From Halopseudomonas laoshanensis (GTDB lineage: Bacteria; Pseudomonadota; Gammaproteobacteria; Pseudomonadales; Pseudomonadaceae): a DNA stretch of 64,000 bases. The notes under the pieces were generated by a model that searched no databases, was not told where the DNA came from, and saw only the letters and a list, made by a program, of their open reading frames with translations. Positions 10,084 through 20,285 of the stretch are shown one piece after another. Location: positions 1-64,000 of the forward strand of contig NZ_QOVF01000005.1 of assembly GCF_008365385.1 (NCBI RefSeq), given 5' to 3'. The translations under genes and the position numbers were made by a program. How positions within the stretch are numbered: position 1 is the stretch's first letter; each line of letters opens with the position of its first letter.

Positions 10084-10895
10084 CCTAACTGACTCCCGAT
10101 CAACAGCCAGAACAGTGCAAAAACCGGAATGGCGGCTGTAAGGCTATCAATCCGGTCCAGCACGCCGCCGTGACCAGGCAGCAAATTGCTGCTGTCCTTG
10201 AGACCTTGGTCGCGCTTGAACAGGCTTTCGGTCAGATCGCCCACCACAGAAAAGATCACGACCAGTGCAGCGCCAAGCAACCCAACAAGCAAAGAAGGCA
10301 GGGACCAACCGAGATAAAGCAGCGCCACCAGTGTCAGCAACTGAGTGAAAACCAGACCGCCAAGGAAGCCTTCGATGGTCTTGCCGGGGCTGACATTGGG
10401 CATCAACTTGCGGCGACCCCAGGTCTTGCCAGCAAAATAAGCGCCGATATCCGCGGCCCAGACCAGCACCAGCAGAGCCACGATCAACCACAGGCCATGG
10501 GGCACCTCACGCAGCCAAACCAGGCCAGCCCAGGCCGGCAACAGAATCAGCAGACCCATTAGCTGGGCAACCATGGAGCTGGCCCACAGCCCCTTGTCAC
10601 GCGGATAGCGCACCACCATGACCGCCGCCAAGGCCCACCAGACAGCAGCCGGAACAAGCAGGTATTGCGCCGGCAAACCAAGGCGATACAGAGCAAACAT
10701 CATCAGCGCCACGACCAGCGCGTACAGCACACGACCTTTCTGGGCTGTTTCGCCTGCCAACCGCGCCCACTCCCAGGCGCCCAGCACCACGACTGCACCA
10801 ACAAACAGAGCGAACCAGGGACCTTCCAGCAGTACAAAACCGGCAATAGCCAGGGGGGCCAGAATGACCGCTGTAATGATTCGCTGCTTGAGCAT
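10080..10895 (-). CDS. cdsA: Phosphatidate cytidylyltransferase
   Basis: CdsA is an integral inner-membrane enzyme making CDP-diacylglycerol from phosphatidic acid and CTP, the branch point of phospholipid synthesis. The 271-residue protein has about eight hydrophobic segments and the family signature near the C-terminus, [20 protein letters not shown] followed by GVLDRIDSL. It is tightly packed between uppS (TGATG overlap) and dxr (4-bp overlap), suggesting translational coupling. Confidence 0.96.
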   Translation of the reverse strand: MLKQRIITAVILAPLAIAGFVLLEGPWFALFVGAVVVLGAWEWARLAGETAQKGRVLYALVVALMMFALYRLGLPAQYLLVPAAVWWALAAVMVVRYPRDKGLWASSMVAQLMGLLILLPAWAGLVWLREVPHGLWLIVALLVLVWAADIGAYFAGKTWGRRKLMPNVSPGKTIEGFLGGLVFTQLLTLVALLYLGWSLPSLLVGLLGAALVVIFSVVGDLTESLFKRDQGLKDSSNLLPGHGGVLDRIDSLTAAIPVFALFWLLIGSQLG

Positions 10896-11659
10896 CAGGA
10901 GTCCGCCGCTATTTGTTCGCTGGTTTTGCCAAATCGGCGCTGGCGCCGGGCGAAGTCTGCAAAGGCTTCACGCAAGGCTTCTTTTTTGAAGTCGGGCCAA
11001 TAAAGATCGGAAAAGTACAGTTCGGCATAGGCCAACTGCCATAGCAGGAAGTTGCTGATACGATGCTCGCCGCCAGTACGAATGCATAGATCTGGCAGCG
11101 GCCAACTGGAAGTACTGAGAGCCGCCTCAACATGTTGTTCGGTGATCTGATCAATGGCCAACTGGCCTTCTACGACCTGACCAGCGAGTTTTTTTGCCGC
11201 CTCGGCGATATCCCATTGACCGCCATAGTTGGCAGCCACCACCAGAGTGAGGCGCCGGCCCTCAGCGGTAAGCGCTTCGGCGTCACTCATGGCCTTGCGC
11301 AGCTCCGGGGCAAAACGACTACGATCACCGATAATACAAAGCCGAATGCCGTTTTCACGCAAACGCTTGACCTCGCGGCGCAGCGCGCTCAGAAACAGCT
11401 CCATCAGAGCGCCGACTTCTTCATCAGGGCGGCGCCAGTTCTCGCTGGAAAAAGCAAACAAGGTCAGCACTTCCACACCGTCTTCGGCGCAGACTTCGAT
11501 CATTGCCTTTACCGCATCAACCCCGGCCTTGTGGCCAGCAACACCGGGTAGCAGACGCTTGCGCGCCCAGCGATTATTACCATCCATGATAATCGCCACG
11601 TGCCTCGGCACCGATCCTGCTACCGATCCTGCTGGAGTTACTGGCATATCTTTGCTCAT
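10895..11659 (-). CDS. uppS: Undecaprenyl diphosphate synthase
   Basis: UppS is a cis-prenyltransferase that adds eight isopentenyl units to farnesyl diphosphate, making the C55 lipid carrier for peptidoglycan and O-antigen. The 254-residue protein has the catalytic aspartate D26 in IIMDGNNRWA and the C-terminal substrate motif DLCIRTGGEHRISNFLLWQ. The first 18 residues precede the conserved core and contain a short internal duplication (AGSVAGSV). The frr gene lies 24 bp upstream. Confidence 0.97.
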   Translation of the reverse strand: MSKDMPVTPAGSVAGSVPRHVAIIMDGNNRWARKRLLPGVAGHKAGVDAVKAMIEVCAEDGVEVLTLFAFSSENWRRPDEEVGALMELFLSALRREVKRLRENGIRLCIIGDRSRFAPELRKAMSDAEALTAEGRRLTLVVAANYGGQWDIAEAAKKLAGQVVEGQLAIDQITEQHVEAALSTSSWPLPDLCIRTGGEHRISNFLLWQLAYAELYFSDLYWPDFKKEALREAFADFARRQRRFGKTSEQIAADS

Positions 11660-11683
11660 CCGTTCAACACTCGGAATGGACCA

Positions 11684-12241
11684 TCAAATGGCCATCAGAT
11701 CCGCTTCCTTGGCTTCCAGCGCCTTGTCGATCTCGGCAACATACTTGTCGGTCAGTTTCTGTATTTCATCAGCGGCGCGATGCTCATCGTCCTCGCTGAT
11801 CTCTTTTTCTTTCTGCAGGTCCTTGATCTGGCTCAGCGCGTCGCGACGGATATTACGCACTGCCACACGGGCGTTTTCCGCTTCACCGCGAGCGGTCTTG
11901 GTAAAGCCCTTGCGCGTCTCTTCGGTCAGAGCGGGCATGGGAATACGGATAGTAGTACCTGCCGTGGCCGGATTCAGGCCGAGATCGGACGTCATGATGG
12001 CCTTCTCGACAGCCTGGATCATGCTGCGATCAAACACAGTCAGGGCCAGCGTGCGGGAGTCTTCAACGTTAACGTTGGCGACCTGGCGCAGGGGGGTGTT
12101 GGCACCGTAATAGGAGACCATGACGCTGTCCAGAATGCTCGGGTGCGCTCGGCCGGTACGAATTTTGGCGAAGGCATGATCCAGGGACTCGACAGACTTC
12201 TTCATCCGCTCCTGGGTTTCTTTCTTAATATCGTTGATCAT
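11684..12241 (-). CDS. frr: Ribosome recycling factor
   Basis: RRF acts with EF-G to split the post-termination ribosome. The 185-residue protein has the three-helix bundle plus small beta domain of the family. Key segments are [12 protein letters not shown] (about 28-39), the mid-protein beta region beginning [12 protein letters not shown], and [11 protein letters not shown] near the C-terminus. I use the ATG at 12241 (MINDIKKE, the usual start) with GAGGG upstream; a TTG two codons earlier is possible. The gap to pyrH is 2 bp. Confidence 0.96.
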   Translation of the reverse strand: MINDIKKETQERMKKSVESLDHAFAKIRTGRAHPSILDSVMVSYYGANTPLRQVANVNVEDSRTLALTVFDRSMIQAVEKAIMTSDLGLNPATAGTTIRIPMPALTEETRKGFTKTARGEAENARVAVRNIRRDALSQIKDLQKEKEISEDDEHRAADEIQKLTDKYVAEIDKALEAKEADLMAI

Positions 12242-12243
12242 TC

Positions 12244-12978
12244 TCAACCCTCGATCAATGTACCTTCGGCGCTACCTACTACCGCATTGAGCAGCGCGCC
12301 AGGTTTGTTCATGTTAAATACGCGCAATGGCATCTTATGATCACGAATCAGGCAGATAGCCGTCAGATCCATGACCCCTAGCTTCAAATCCAACACCTGA
12401 TCATAGGTCAGAGTATCAAACCGCTCGGCATTCGGATCCTTCATGGGATCGGCATTATAAACCCCGTCAACCTTGGTCGCCTTCAGCACCAGGTCGGCGT
12501 CAACTTCGATACCGCGCAGGCACGCAGCTGTATCAGTAGTGAAGAAAGGGTTACCGGTTCCAGCAGAGAATATTACCACGTCGCCACTGCCAAGGTAGCG
12601 CATGGCTTTGCGACGATCGTAATGCTCGGTCACGCCTTCCATGGTAATCGCCGACATGACGCGGGTCTGGATATTCGAGCGCTCCAGCGAATCGCGCATG
12701 GCCAGCGCGTTCATCACGGTGGCCAACATGCCCATATGATCACCGGTCACCCGGTCCATGCCAGCGGCATGCAACGCGGCACCGCGGAACAGGTTGCCAC
12801 CACCAATTACCAGACCGATCTGCACGCCAATGCCGATCAACTGACCAATTTCCAGGGACATCCGATCCAGCACCTTGGGATCAATACCGAAACCCTCAGT
12901 GCCCATCAGGGCCTCGCCACTGAGTTTGAGTAGAATACGCTTGTACTTGGGCTGACGGCTGCTGGGTACCTGGGCCAT
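12244..12978 (-). CDS. pyrH: UMP kinase
   Basis: PyrH is the hexameric bacterial UMP kinase (amino-acid kinase fold) that makes UDP from UMP and ATP. The 244-residue protein has the N-terminal [12 protein letters not shown] motif, [12 protein letters not shown] for phosphate binding, the [14 protein letters not shown] segment and VDGVYNADP. The ATG at 12978 (MAQVPSSRQ) matches family starts; the longer open frame upstream would run into the terminator region. It is 2 bp from frr. A strong terminator separates it from tsf, so pyrH probably has its own promoter in 12979-13158. Confidence 0.97.
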   Translation of the reverse strand: MAQVPSSRQPKYKRILLKLSGEALMGTEGFGIDPKVLDRMSLEIGQLIGIGVQIGLVIGGGNLFRGAALHAAGMDRVTGDHMGMLATVMNALAMRDSLERSNIQTRVMSAITMEGVTEHYDRRKAMRYLGSGDVVIFSAGTGNPFFTTDTAACLRGIEVDADLVLKATKVDGVYNADPMKDPNAERFDTLTYDQVLDLKLGVMDLTAICLIRDHKMPLRVFNMNKPGALLNAVVGSAEGTLIEG

Positions 12979-13061
12979 ATTGACTCTCCTGCTCGGGGAT
13001 GGCGAAACACTCAACGAGTTACAACCGACAATCCGGCCTGCCACTTGTTCAGTGTTTCCTT

Positions 13062-13096
13062 AAAAAAGAGGCTTCCCGCCTGCGCGGGAAGCCTCT
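13062..13096 (-). terminator. Rho-independent terminator after tsf
   Basis: An 11-bp GC-rich inverted repeat (13068-13078 against 13085-13095) with a 6-nt loop is followed, in the minus-strand direction, by six U residues (13067-13062). It lies 60 bp past the tsf stop and 84 bp before the pyrH start, so it should end or reduce rpsB-tsf transcription before pyrH. Confidence 0.9.
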
Positions 13097-13158
13097 CGGT
13101 AACTCTGACTACAGGCCGCCTCGAGGGCGACCTGGCATGCGTGGTTCAATCCGCATGA

Positions 13159-14028
13159 TCACTGCTTGGTAGCGGCAATCTGGGCGGCAACCTCGGCAGC
13201 AAAATCAACTTCGGCGCGCTCGATGCCTTCACCCACTTCGTAACGCACGAAGGAGAGAATTTCAGCACCGGCTTTCTTCGCCAGCTCACCGACTTTGACT
13301 TCCGGATCCTTGATGAAGGCCTGTTCAACCAAGCTGGCTTCGGACAGGAACTTGTTGATCCGGCCCTTGACCATGTTTTCAACAATGTTGTCCGGCTTGC
13401 CGGCGATTTTCTCGGCATTCAGCGCGAGGAAAATTTCCTTTTCCTTGGCAACCGCTTCCTCGGAAACCTGAGAGGCATCCAGGAACTGTGGGTTGCTGGC
13501 AGCCACGTGCATGGCGATATCCTTGGCCAGCTCGGCATCGCCACCTTTGAGGGTGACAACCACACCGATACGGTGACCGTGCAGGTAGGCGCCGACTACG
13601 TCGCCTTCAACGCGGGTCAGGCGACGGATGTTGACGTTCTCGCCACACTTGGCAACCAGTGCTTCACGGGCAGTTTCCTGCTCGGCGATCAGCGGAGCTG
13701 CTTCGCTGTAACCGGCGGCAAAGGCCTTATCCAGGCTGTCGCTGACAAAACCTTTAAAGTCTTCCTGCAGAGCCAGGAAATCGGTCTGGGAGTTGACTTC
13801 AATGATGACCGCTGACTTGCTGTCATCTGCCAGCTTGACGCCGATAGCGCCTTCAGCGGCGATGTTGCCGGCCTTCTTGGCGGCTTTGATCGAGCCTGCG
13901 GCACGCATGTCATCGATGGCTTTTTCGATATCGCCACCGGCTGCGGTCAATGCTTTTTTGCAATCCATCATGCCTTGGCCAGTGCGCTCGCGCAGTTCTT
14001 TGACCATGGCTGCAGAAATCTGTGACAT
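13159..14028 (-). CDS. tsf: Translation elongation factor Ts
   Basis: EF-Ts is the nucleotide-exchange factor of EF-Tu. The 289-residue protein starts MSQISAAMVKELRERTGQGM, giving the UBA-like N-terminal domain. The EF-Tu contact motif appears in EVNSQTDFLALQEDF (about 77-91) and the core repeat domains follow. The ATG at 14028 is the normal family start with GAGGAAC a few bases upstream; the frame remains open upstream but is not family-like. A hairpin with a U tract lies between rpsB and tsf. Confidence 0.97.
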   Translation of the reverse strand: MSQISAAMVKELRERTGQGMMDCKKALTAAGGDIEKAIDDMRAAGSIKAAKKAGNIAAEGAIGVKLADDSKSAVIIEVNSQTDFLALQEDFKGFVSDSLDKAFAAGYSEAAPLIAEQETAREALVAKCGENVNIRRLTRVEGDVVGAYLHGHRIGVVVTLKGGDAELAKDIAMHVAASNPQFLDASQVSEEAVAKEKEIFLALNAEKIAGKPDNIVENMVKGRINKFLSEASLVEQAFIKDPEVKVGELAKKAGAEILSFVRYEVGEGIERAEVDFAAEVAAQIAATKQ

Positions 14029-14110
14029 GAATTGTTCCTCTAACTTGCTTGATGTTGGACCGCCCTGCAGATATGTGGGCAGCCGTATCATGTTGCGTTC
14101 AAGATATTGC

Positions 14111-14134
14111 AAAAAGGGGGCATAGCCCCCTTTT
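14111..14134 (-). terminator. Intercistronic terminator/attenuator between rpsB and tsf
   Basis: A short perfect hairpin (GGGGG/CCCCC plus AAAA/TTTT extension, loop CATAG) lies 32 bp beyond the rpsB stop. On the minus strand it is followed by five U residues. It probably attenuates read-through from rpsB into tsf. An attenuating site between these two genes is known in Escherichia coli; here the role is inferred from structure. Confidence 0.7.
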
Positions 14135-14165
14135 CACATCGGCATAAAACGATACGAAGTACCGA

Positions 14166-14909
14166 TCAGCCTTCTGAAGCCTCAGCGGCAGGAGCTGCTT
14201 CTTCAACAAACTCGTCAGCGCCACCATTGTGGTTCTTGCCATTCAGTACCGCATCGGCCATGGCCGCGGCGTACAGCTTGATGGCGCGAATGGCGTCATC
14301 GTTGCCGGGGATGACGTAATCGACGCCGTCCGGGCTGCTGTTGGTATCAACGATACCGATAACCGGGATACCCAGCTTGTTGGCTTCAGTGATGGCAATG
14401 CGCTCGTGCTCAACGTCGATAACGAACAGGGCATCAGGCAGGCCGCCCATGTCCTTGATACCACCGAGGCTGCGATCCAGCTTCTCCAGGTCGCGAGTAC
14501 GCATCAGCGCCTCTTTCTTGGTCAGCTTGGTGAAAGTGCCGTCTTCAGCCTGAATTTCAAGATCACGCAGACGCTTGATGGAAGCGCGGATGGTCTTGTA
14601 GTTGGTGAGCATGCCGCCCAACCAACGGTGATCCACATAGGGCATGCCGGCGCGGGTAGCTTCTTCAGCAATGATCTTGCTGGCAGCACGCTTGGTGCCA
14701 ACGAACAGCAGCTTGTTCTTGCCGGAGGCCAGCTTTTCCACGAAGCTCAAGGCGTCATGGAACATCGGCATGGTCTTTTCAAGGTTGATGATGTGAATCT
14801 TGTTGCGAGCACCGAAGATGAACTTGCCCATCTTCGGGTTCCAGTAACGGGTTTGGTGGCCGAAGTGCGCACCGGCCTTCAGCATATCGCGCATAGATAC
14901 TTGAGTCAT
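14166..14909 (-). CDS. rpsB: 30S ribosomal protein S2
   Basis: S2 is a late-assembling small-subunit ribosomal protein. The 247-residue product has the family hallmarks [19 protein letters not shown], the [11 protein letters not shown] segment, the coiled-coil-rich middle (about 100-165) and [20 protein letters not shown]. The start at 14909 ([10 protein letters not shown]) follows AGGAGCT-type spacing; a longer open frame upstream would run through the conserved leader and is rejected. It heads the rpsB-tsf unit, divergent from map. Confidence 0.98.
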   Translation of the reverse strand: MTQVSMRDMLKAGAHFGHQTRYWNPKMGKFIFGARNKIHIINLEKTMPMFHDALSFVEKLASGKNKLLFVGTKRAASKIIAEEATRAGMPYVDHRWLGGMLTNYKTIRASIKRLRDLEIQAEDGTFTKLTKKEALMRTRDLEKLDRSLGGIKDMGGLPDALFVIDVEHERIAITEANKLGIPVIGIVDTNSSPDGVDYVIPGNDDAIRAIKLYAAAMADAVLNGKNHNGGADEFVEEAAPAAEASEG

Positions 14910-15000
14910 GACAGCTCCAATATAGTTCGGGTTGGGCCTCCACGTATCCCAATGTCCAACCCCGGAGGGCACCCAAGACAGTGCGACGATACGTGTGCGG
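14910..15000 (-). promoter_or_regulatory. Candidate S2-binding rpsB leader RNA
   Basis: In the 5' untranslated region of rpsB, a 7-bp stem (14956-14962 against 14929-14935) encloses the segment whose minus-strand sequence contains GGGATACGTGGAGGC (14936-14950). From memory, the same GGATACGTGGAGGC motif, enclosed by pairing bases just before the start codon, occurs in the E. coli rpsB leader, where S2 represses rpsB-tsf. Sequence and position support a conserved autoregulatory leader; direct S2 binding is inference. Confidence 0.65.
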
Positions 15001-15050
15001 TTTCAGTTTAAGCCTGGCGTCTGCAACAGACGTTTATTCAGGCGCGGCGC

Positions 15051-15085
15051 TTTATATCATACAACTGGAAACGAATAAAGTCGCA
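15051..15085 (-). promoter_or_regulatory. Candidate rpsB promoter
   Basis: On the minus strand TATGATATAAAG (15061-15050) gives a -10-like TATAAA (15056-15051). It is followed by a GC-rich discriminator (GCGCCGCGCC), the type seen at stringently controlled ribosomal promoters. A clear -35 match is lacking. It lies about 140 bp upstream of the start codon, leaving room for the leader. Confidence 0.35.
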
Positions 15086-15185
15086 GGTGCCCAGCGGTCA
15101 TGGCACGGGGCGCTCAACAGCACCCCGCTAGTCTGTTAAACTGATCGACTTTATTACTGTTCGCCGCAACCAAGAGAGACCTTTC

Positions 15186-15974
15186 ATGACCGTGACCATC
15201 AAAACCCCGGAAGATATTGCCGGCATGCGTATTGCCGGGCGCCTGGCCGCCGAGGTCCTGGAAATGATCGGCGAACATGTTCGCGTAGGCATCACCACCG
15301 ACGAACTCAACCGGCTTTGCCACGAACACATCGTCAACGTGCAGAAGGCCATCCCCGCGCCTCTCAATTATGGTGCAGCGCCAGGCCGTCCAGGCTTTCC
15401 CAAGTCGATCTGCACGTCATTGAACCATGTGGTCTGCCACGGCATCCCCAATGACAAACCACTGAAGAACGGCGACTGCCTGAACATCGACGTCACCGTT
15501 ATCAAGGATGGTTACCACGGCGACACTAGCAAGATGTTTCTGGTCGGCGATGTGCCAGAGTGGGCTCAGCGCCTGGCGCGAGTCACTCAGGAGTGCATGT
15601 ATAAAGGTATTGAGGTCGTGCGCCCGGGAGCACGCCTGGGCGATATCGGCCAGGTGATCCAGGATCACGCCCACGCCAATCACTATAGTGTCGTTCGCGA
15701 ATACTGTGGCCACGGCATCGGCAAGGTGTTTCACGAGGAGCCGCAAATCTTGCATTACGGCCGCGCCGGCACCGGCATGGAGCTGAAAGAAGGCATGACC
15801 TTCACCATCGAGCCAATGATCAACCAGGGCCGGCATGAAACTCGCCTGTTGGGCGACGGCTGGACTGCCATCACCAAGGACCGCAAGCTTTCCGCACAAT
15901 GGGAACACACCATTCTGGTGACTGCTGATGGCTATGAAGTACTGACACGCCGTCACGAAGAAAGCTTTCAATAA
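15186..15974 (+). CDS. map: Methionine aminopeptidase type I
   Basis: Map removes the initiator methionine from nascent proteins. The 262-residue protein has the pita-bread fold with the metal ligands in order: D in NIDVTV, D in HGDTSK, H in CGHGIGK, E in TIEPM and E in QWEHT. The substrate-gating [10 protein letters not shown] histidine is present too. Length matches type I enzymes without an N-terminal zinc extension. It is divergent from rpsB, a common pairing, and is followed 20 bp later by glnD. Confidence 0.97.
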   Translation: MTVTIKTPEDIAGMRIAGRLAAEVLEMIGEHVRVGITTDELNRLCHEHIVNVQKAIPAPLNYGAAPGRPGFPKSICTSLNHVVCHGIPNDKPLKNGDCLNIDVTVIKDGYHGDTSKMFLVGDVPEWAQRLARVTQECMYKGIEVVRPGARLGDIGQVIQDHAHANHYSVVREYCGHGIGKVFHEEPQILHYGRAGTGMELKEGMTFTIEPMINQGRHETRLLGDGWTAITKDRKLSAQWEHTILVTADGYEVLTRRHEESFQ

Positions 15975-15994
15975 ACCGCTGTCCGGGGTCCGTT

Positions 15995-18694
15995 GTGGAT
16001 AATGAACTGTTCGATCCAGGCCAGTTCCAGGCTGAGCTGGCACTGAAAAGCAGCCCTGTGGCTGCATTCAAGAAAGCAATTCGCCAGGCGGATTCGGTAT
16101 TGCGCGCGCGCTTCGAGGGCGGCCGCAACATCCACAAGCTGATTCACGACCGGGCCTGGTTTACCGATCAGATCCTGTGCAAAGCCTGGTCGATACAGGC
16201 CAGCACCGACGCCGCCGACATTGCCCTGCTCGCAGTCGGTGGCTATGGCCGGGGCGAGCTGCACCCGCACTCGGATATCGACCTGCTGATCCTGCTGCGC
16301 GACAGCGATCAGGACGCGCATAACGGCTCCATCGAACAGTTCTTGATGCTGCTCTGGGATATCGGCCTGGAAGTGGGCCAGAGCGTGCGTTCCATCAGTG
16401 AGTGCCAGGAAGAGGCACGCGCTGACATCACGGTGATTACCAACCTGATGGAATCACGCACGCTGTCCGGCGATGAGCAGTTACGTCAGGACATGATCAG
16501 CGCCATCAGCGCCGACCAAATGTGGGATGACGCCCAGTTCTTCCGCGCCAAGCGCGCCGAGCAGCAAAAGCGTCACGCCAAGTACAACGACACCGAGTAC
16601 AACCTTGAGCCCAACGTCAAAAGCTCGCCGGGTGGCCTGCGTGACATTCAGACCATTGGCTGGGTCGCGCTGCGCCACTTCGGCACCAACGATCTGCGCG
16701 AACTGGTCGAACGCGGCTTTCTGAACGAGGCCGAATACAACATTCTCGCCTCCGGTAGAGCCTTTTTATGGCAAGTCCGGTTTGCCCTGCACATTCTCGC
16801 CAAGCGCGCCGAAGATCGCCTGCTGTTCGACCACCAGCGCACCATCGCGCAGATGATGGGCTACGAGGACAACGACAGTAAACTCGCGGTAGAGCGCTTC
16901 ATGCAGAAGTACTACCGGGTGGTGATGTCGCTCTCCGAGCTTAACGATCTGCTGATGCAGCATTTCGAAGAAATCCTGCTGCGTAACGCGGAAACGACTG
17001 AAATCGAGCCAATCAACAGCCGCTTTCAGGTGCGCAACCACTATATCGAAGTGACCCACCAACAGGTCTTCAAACGCTCCCCCTTTGCCCTGCTGGAGAT
17101 CTTCCTGTTGATGGCCCAGCATCCGGAGATTCGCGGTGTGCGTGCCGACACTATCCGGCTGCTACGCGACCACCGCCATCTGATTGATGACGATTTTCGC
17201 GCCGACATACGCAATACCAGCCTGTTCGTCGAGCTGTTCCGCTGCCGGGAAGGCATTCACCGCAACCTGCGGCGCATGAACCGTTACGGCATCCTCGGCC
17301 GCTACCTGCCGGAGTTCGGCAAGATCGTCGGGCAGATGCAACATGACCTGTTCCACATCTACACCGTGGACGCGCACACGCTGAATCTGATCAAGCATCT
17401 GCGCAAACTCAATCAGCCTGAGTATCAGGAAAAGTTTCCGCTGGCCTGGCGCATTTTCTGCCGGCTACCAAAGCCTGACCTGCTGTATATGGCCGGCCTG
17501 TATCACGACATCGCCAAGGGCCGTGGTGGCGATCATTCCGAGCTCGGCGCGGTGGACGCCACGCAATTCTGCCAGCGTCACCAGTTGCCTGCCTGGGACA
17601 CCCATCTGGTCAGTTGGCTGGTCGAGAGCCACCTGATCATGTCCACCACCGCGCAGCGCAAGGACATTTCCGACCCGCAGGTGATTCATGATTTTGCCGT
17701 GCAGATGGGCAACCAGGTACGCCTGGACTACCTCTATGTGCTGACCATCGCCGATATCAACGCGACCAATCCGACGCTGTGGAATTCCTGGCGCGCTTCG
17801 CTGCTGCGCCAGCTCTACACCGAGACCAAGCGCGCACTGCGCCGCGGCCTGGACAACCCGCCCGACCGCGAAGAACAGGTGCATCAGACCCAGCGCGCAG
17901 CTTTGGATATCGTTGTGCGCAGCGGCATAGATGAAGAGGACGCCGAAGCGCTCTGGGAGCAGCTGGGCGAAGATTACTTCCTGCGCCATACCGCCAGCGA
18001 TGTCGCCTGGCACACCGAAGCAATCATCGAGCACCCGGACCACGAAGGCCCGTTGGTGCTGATCAAGGAAACCGCCCAGCGCGAATTCGAGGGCGCCACG
18101 CAGATCTTTATCTACACGCCCGAGCAGCATGACCTGTTCGCGGTGACCGTGGCGGCGATGGACCAGCTAAACCTGAGCATTCAGGATGCGCGAATCATCA
18201 CCTCGACCAACCGTTTCAGTCTGGACACCTATATCGTACTGGATGCCGACGGTAGCTCGATTGGTGAAAACCCGGACCGCATCCGCCAGATCAAGCATGA
18301 CCTGATTGAAGCGCTGTCTGATCCAGACGCCTACCCGTCGATCATTCAACGCCGGGTGCCACGCCAGCTCAAGCACTTTTCCTTTGCCCCGGAGGTGACC
18401 ATCTTCAATTCGCCGGAAGGTCAGCACACGATCCTCGAGCTCAGCGCGCCTGACCGACCGGGCTTGCTGGCACGCATGGGCCGCATTCTGCTGGATTTCG
18501 ATATCAGCGTGCAGAACGCCAAGATCGTCACTTTGGGCGAGCGCGTGGACGACGTATTCGTGCTCACGGATGCCAACAACCATGCACTGTCCGATCCTGA
18601 GCTGTGCAGCCGGCTCCAGAACACCATTATCGATACCCTGGGTAACAGCGCCCAGCAATCCGACACCAGCCAGCCCAAGCAGATCATCATCTGA
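15995..18694 (+). CDS. glnD: PII uridylyltransferase / uridylyl-removing enzyme
   Basis: GlnD senses glutamine and adds or removes UMP on PII proteins, setting nitrogen-assimilation control. The 899-residue protein has the nucleotidyltransferase motif [16 protein letters not shown] (about 82-97), a GlnD-specific helical region, the HD hydrolase domain with [16 protein letters not shown] (H504 of the HD pair), and two C-terminal ACT domains (about 700-780 and 810-890) with the [12 protein letters not shown] motif in the second. The start is a GTG at 15995, which gives the family N-terminus [12 protein letters not shown]. Gene order map-glnD-dapC is as in Pseudomonas. Confidence 0.97.
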   Translation: MDNELFDPGQFQAELALKSSPVAAFKKAIRQADSVLRARFEGGRNIHKLIHDRAWFTDQILCKAWSIQASTDAADIALLAVGGYGRGELHPHSDIDLLILLRDSDQDAHNGSIEQFLMLLWDIGLEVGQSVRSISECQEEARADITVITNLMESRTLSGDEQLRQDMISAISADQMWDDAQFFRAKRAEQQKRHAKYNDTEYNLEPNVKSSPGGLRDIQTIGWVALRHFGTNDLRELVERGFLNEAEYNILASGRAFLWQVRFALHILAKRAEDRLLFDHQRTIAQMMGYEDNDSKLAVERFMQKYYRVVMSLSELNDLLMQHFEEILLRNAETTEIEPINSRFQVRNHYIEVTHQQVFKRSPFALLEIFLLMAQHPEIRGVRADTIRLLRDHRHLIDDDFRADIRNTSLFVELFRCREGIHRNLRRMNRYGILGRYLPEFGKIVGQMQHDLFHIYTVDAHTLNLIKHLRKLNQPEYQEKFPLAWRIFCRLPKPDLLYMAGLYHDIAKGRGGDHSELGAVDATQFCQRHQLPAWDTHLVSWLVESHLIMSTTAQRKDISDPQVIHDFAVQMGNQVRLDYLYVLTIADINATNPTLWNSWRASLLRQLYTETKRALRRGLDNPPDREEQVHQTQRAALDIVVRSGIDEEDAEALWEQLGEDYFLRHTASDVAWHTEAIIEHPDHEGPLVLIKETAQREFEGATQIFIYTPEQHDLFAVTVAAMDQLNLSIQDARIITSTNRFSLDTYIVLDADGSSIGENPDRIRQIKHDLIEALSDPDAYPSIIQRRVPRQLKHFSFAPEVTIFNSPEGQHTILELSAPDRPGLLARMGRILLDFDISVQNAKIVTLGERVDDVFVLTDANNHALSDPELCSRLQNTIIDTLGNSAQQSDTSQPKQIII

Positions 18695-18707
18695 GGACCG
18701 CGCCCGC

Positions 18708-19904
18708 ATGAATACAGACCTGCAACGCTTGCAGCCCTATCCCTTTGAAAAGCTCCGCGCGTTACTCAAGGACGTAGTGCCGAGTCCGGCATTGCGGCCC
18801 ATATCACTGTCCATTGGTGAGCCGAAGCACCCCTCGCCCCCTTTTGTCCTGGAGACACTCACTCGACATCTGGATCAGGCGGCGGTCTACCCCACCACAG
18901 CAGGCATTCCAGCCCTGCGTGAAGGCATTGCCCGCTGGCTGGAGCAGCGCTTTCAACTCGGCGCCGGCAACGTTGACGCGGCCACCCAGGTGATACCCGT
19001 CAACGGTACCCGCGAAGCGCTGTTTTCCTTTACCCAGACCATGGTCCGGCGTGACCCGAACGGCCTGGTGGTCAGCCCCAACCCCTTCTATCAAATCTAC
19101 GAGGGCGCCGCCTTTCTGGCAGGCGTGGAGCCGCACTACCTGCCCTGCGACGCGAGCAATGGTTTTATTCCCGACTTTGATGACGTGCCTTCCAGCATCT
19201 GGGAGCGCTGCCAAGTGCTGTTTATCTGCACCCCGGGCAATCCGACTGGCGCAGTCATGCCGTTGGACAAGCTGCAGCAACTGATCGCTCTGGCTGACCA
19301 GTACGATTTCGTCATTGCCTCTGACGAATGCTATAGCGAGATTTACGCACCCCAGGGTCAGGCGCCGGTAGGTTTGCTGGAGGCCTGCGCGGCCATGGGC
19401 CGTTTCGATTATGCCCGCTGCGTGGTGTTTCACAGTCTCTCCAAGCGTTCCAACCTGCCGGGCCTGCGCTCCGGCTTCGTCGCAGGTGACGCCAGTCTGT
19501 TGCAGCCGTTCCTGACCTACCGCACTTACCATGGCTGTGCGATGCCGGTACAAACCCAGCACGCCAGCCTCGCAGCATGGCAGGATGAGCGCCACGTGGA
19601 AGACAACCGCGCGCAATACCAGGCCAAATTCGATGCGGTGCTGGATATTCTCGATGGCGTCATGGACGTCGAGCGCCCCGATGCCGGCTTCTATCTCTGG
19701 CCGCGTACACCGCTGGATGATCAGACCTTCACCCTGCGTTTGCTGGCCGAGCAGAATGTTGCCGTTGTACCTGGGAGTTTCCTGTCGCGCGAGGTTGATG
19801 GTTATAATCCCGGCGCCGGGCGCGTGCGCATGGCTCTGGTCGCGCCGCTGGAAGACTGTATCGAAGCAGCCCAGCGTATTCGCAGCTTTATCGGGAGCCT
19901 CTGA
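18708..19904 (+). CDS. dapC: Succinyldiaminopimelate aminotransferase
   Basis: DapC is a PLP-dependent fold-I aminotransferase converting N-succinyl-2-amino-6-ketopimelate to N-succinyl-LL-diaminopimelate in lysine and peptidoglycan-precursor synthesis. The 398-residue protein has the PLP lysine K246 in HSLSKRSNLPGLRSGF, the PGNPTGAVM motif and the ASDECYSEIY segment. The ATG at 18708 (MNTDLQRLQPYPFEKL) is the family start, 13 bp after glnD; the open frame upstream lies within glnD. Assignment as DapC rather than another aminotransferase rests on sequence resemblance and on dapD and dapE nearby. Confidence 0.93.
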   Translation: MNTDLQRLQPYPFEKLRALLKDVVPSPALRPISLSIGEPKHPSPPFVLETLTRHLDQAAVYPTTAGIPALREGIARWLEQRFQLGAGNVDAATQVIPVNGTREALFSFTQTMVRRDPNGLVVSPNPFYQIYEGAAFLAGVEPHYLPCDASNGFIPDFDDVPSSIWERCQVLFICTPGNPTGAVMPLDKLQQLIALADQYDFVIASDECYSEIYAPQGQAPVGLLEACAAMGRFDYARCVVFHSLSKRSNLPGLRSGFVAGDASLLQPFLTYRTYHGCAMPVQTQHASLAAWQDERHVEDNRAQYQAKFDAVLDILDGVMDVERPDAGFYLWPRTPLDDQTFTLRLLAEQNVAVVPGSFLSREVDGYNPGAGRVRMALVAPLEDCIEAAQRIRSFIGSL

Positions 19905-19907
19905 AAA

Positions 19908-20252
19908 ATGATTACTCTGTACGGCATCAAAGCCTGCGATACCATGAAAAAGGTCCGAACCTGGCTGGACGAGCATGGCGTCGATTATCAGTTCCATGAC
20001 TACAAGAAGGAAGGTATCAGCGCTGACAAGCTGAACGCCTGGTGCAGCGAGCACGGCTGGGAAAAAGTCCTCAACCGCCAGGGCACAACCTTTCGCAAGC
20101 TCGAAGACAGCGACAAGAAAGACATCGATACCGGCAAGGCCATTGCTCTGATGCAGGCCAATCCGTCGATGATCAAAAGACCGGTACTGGATACTGGCTC
20201 ACAACGGCTGGTGGGGTTCAAACCCGATGAATACGCCGCCGCCTTTGACTGA
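19908..20252 (+). CDS. ArsC/Spx-family (YffB-like) protein
   Basis: A 114-residue thioredoxin-fold protein of the ArsC/Spx/YffB family. It begins with MITLYGIKACDTMKKVRTW, so it keeps one N-terminal cysteine (C10) but lacks the CXXC pair, like YffB. The conserved LNRQGTTFRKL and the C-terminal KRPVLDTG region follow the family pattern. It is 3 bp from dapC and 33 bp from dapD, so it is probably co-transcribed with the lysine genes. True arsenate reductase activity is unlikely without the other ArsC cysteines and an ars operon; a glutathione-linked thiol function is only inferred. Confidence 0.85.
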   Translation: MITLYGIKACDTMKKVRTWLDEHGVDYQFHDYKKEGISADKLNAWCSEHGWEKVLNRQGTTFRKLEDSDKKDIDTGKAIALMQANPSMIKRPVLDTGSQRLVGFKPDEYAAAFD

Positions 20253-20285
20253 CAACAGCACCAATTGCATCCAAGGAACCACCCC

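Noticed and set aside
18804..20054. Minus-strand open frame of 416 codons opposite dapC
   Set aside because: Antisense shadow; dapC has full family motifs in the other strand.
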